From: Candidatus Gastranaerophilales bacterium | GTDB taxonomy: Bacteria > Cyanobacteriota > Vampirovibrionia > Gastranaerophilales > Gastranaerophilaceae | Assembly: GCA_944325145.1 (NCBI GenBank) | Contig: CALYDL010000008.1 | Coordinates: 1-64,000 of the forward strand | Length of the DNA stretch: 64,000 bases | Reading direction: 5' to 3' | Shown here: in pieces, positions 63,873-64,000 of the stretch | Position numbering within the stretch: the first letter of the stretch is position 1 | Layout: every line of letters begins with the position of its first letter | Translations under genes and position numbers: made by a program | Notes under the pieces: model-generated | Told to the model about the DNA's origin: nothing | The model's input: the letters and a program-made list of their open reading frames with translations, nothing else | The model's database searches: none

Positions 63873-64000
63873 TTATTGAAGAATCCAAACATCATAACCT
63901 TGAGCTTTTAATTTTGAAGCTATTGCTTTTGCATAATCAAAGCTGTCGTATGAACCTATTTGAACTGCATAATATGTGCTTATTTTTCTGACAAACGGGC
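63873..64000 (-). CDS. SPOR-domain protein, C-terminal end only
   Basis: The frame is open to the right edge, so the gene is partial. The last residues read TYYAVQIGSYDSFDYAKAIA and end in YDVWILQ, a typical SPOR peptidoglycan-binding domain found in cell-division and wall enzymes. The N-terminal part is outside the window. Confidence 0.8.
   Translation of the reverse strand, partial: PFVRKISTYYAVQIGSYDSFDYAKAIASKLKAQGYDVWILQ

Overview
The window is AT-rich, densely packed bacterial DNA. I read it as a gut-associated non-photosynthetic relative of cyanobacteria, of the Vampirovibrionia/Melainabacteria type (Gastranaerophilales-like). The reasons are the mix of Gram-negative lipid A genes (lpxD, lpxC, fabZ, lpxA), FixCX-type electron transfer genes, and prepilin-type proteins with a strongly conserved N-terminus. 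This placement comes from family recall and was not computed. No rRNA, tRNA or CRISPR array was seen.

Region 1 (1 to about 1.9 kb) is a non-coding stretch with inverted repeats, a doubtful small membrane ORF, a complete class A beta-lactamase on the minus strand, and a cluster of three stem-loops.

Region 2 (about 1.9 to 23.0 kb) is a roughly 21 kb Mu/Tn7-superfamily transposon. A DDE transposase, an AAA+ ATPase and an unfamiliar third protein follow an array of repeated binding-site-like motifs, and two more copies of the motif lie at the far end. The cargo is a minimal tyrosine recombinase, a 133 bp segment bounded by perfect 18 bp inverted repeats, a second recombinase-like protein that has lost most of its catalytic residues, and then a long co-directional surface-glycan operon. 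The operon holds nucleotidyltransferases, a choline/aminoglycoside-kinase-like enzyme, an EcbF/BcbF-like phosphatase, a nucleotidyltransferase-kinase fusion, a radical SAM protein, glycosyltransferases, two WavE-like proteins and an MsbA-like ABC flippase. FRG-domain, small unknown and HNH-nuclease genes close the element. The layout resembles a fim-type DNA switch placed in front of a mobile glycan operon, and this is the most interesting feature of the window.

Region 3 (about 23.0 to 64.0 kb) looks like host chromosome. It holds two prepilin-like genes 27 kb apart, fixC/fixX, a TPR protein, dprA, topA, aroE, a LysM/EF-hand protein, ABC export, acyltransferase and ROK genes, mfd with a PPIase lipoprotein, and the heptose/lipid A block. 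It continues with an M29 peptidase, polyprenyl synthase, signal peptidase I, leuD/leuB, gdhA, rpsU, yajQ, nadK, recN, rpsL/rpsG, mini-RNase III, a soluble histidine kinase with a REC-GGDEF-REC partner, and rpmB. A partial SPOR-domain gene runs off the right edge. Many genes here have a -10 box that ends only 6 to 7 nt before the start codon with no Shine-Dalgarno sequence, which suggests frequent leaderless transcripts. Most transcription units end in clear intrinsic terminators.
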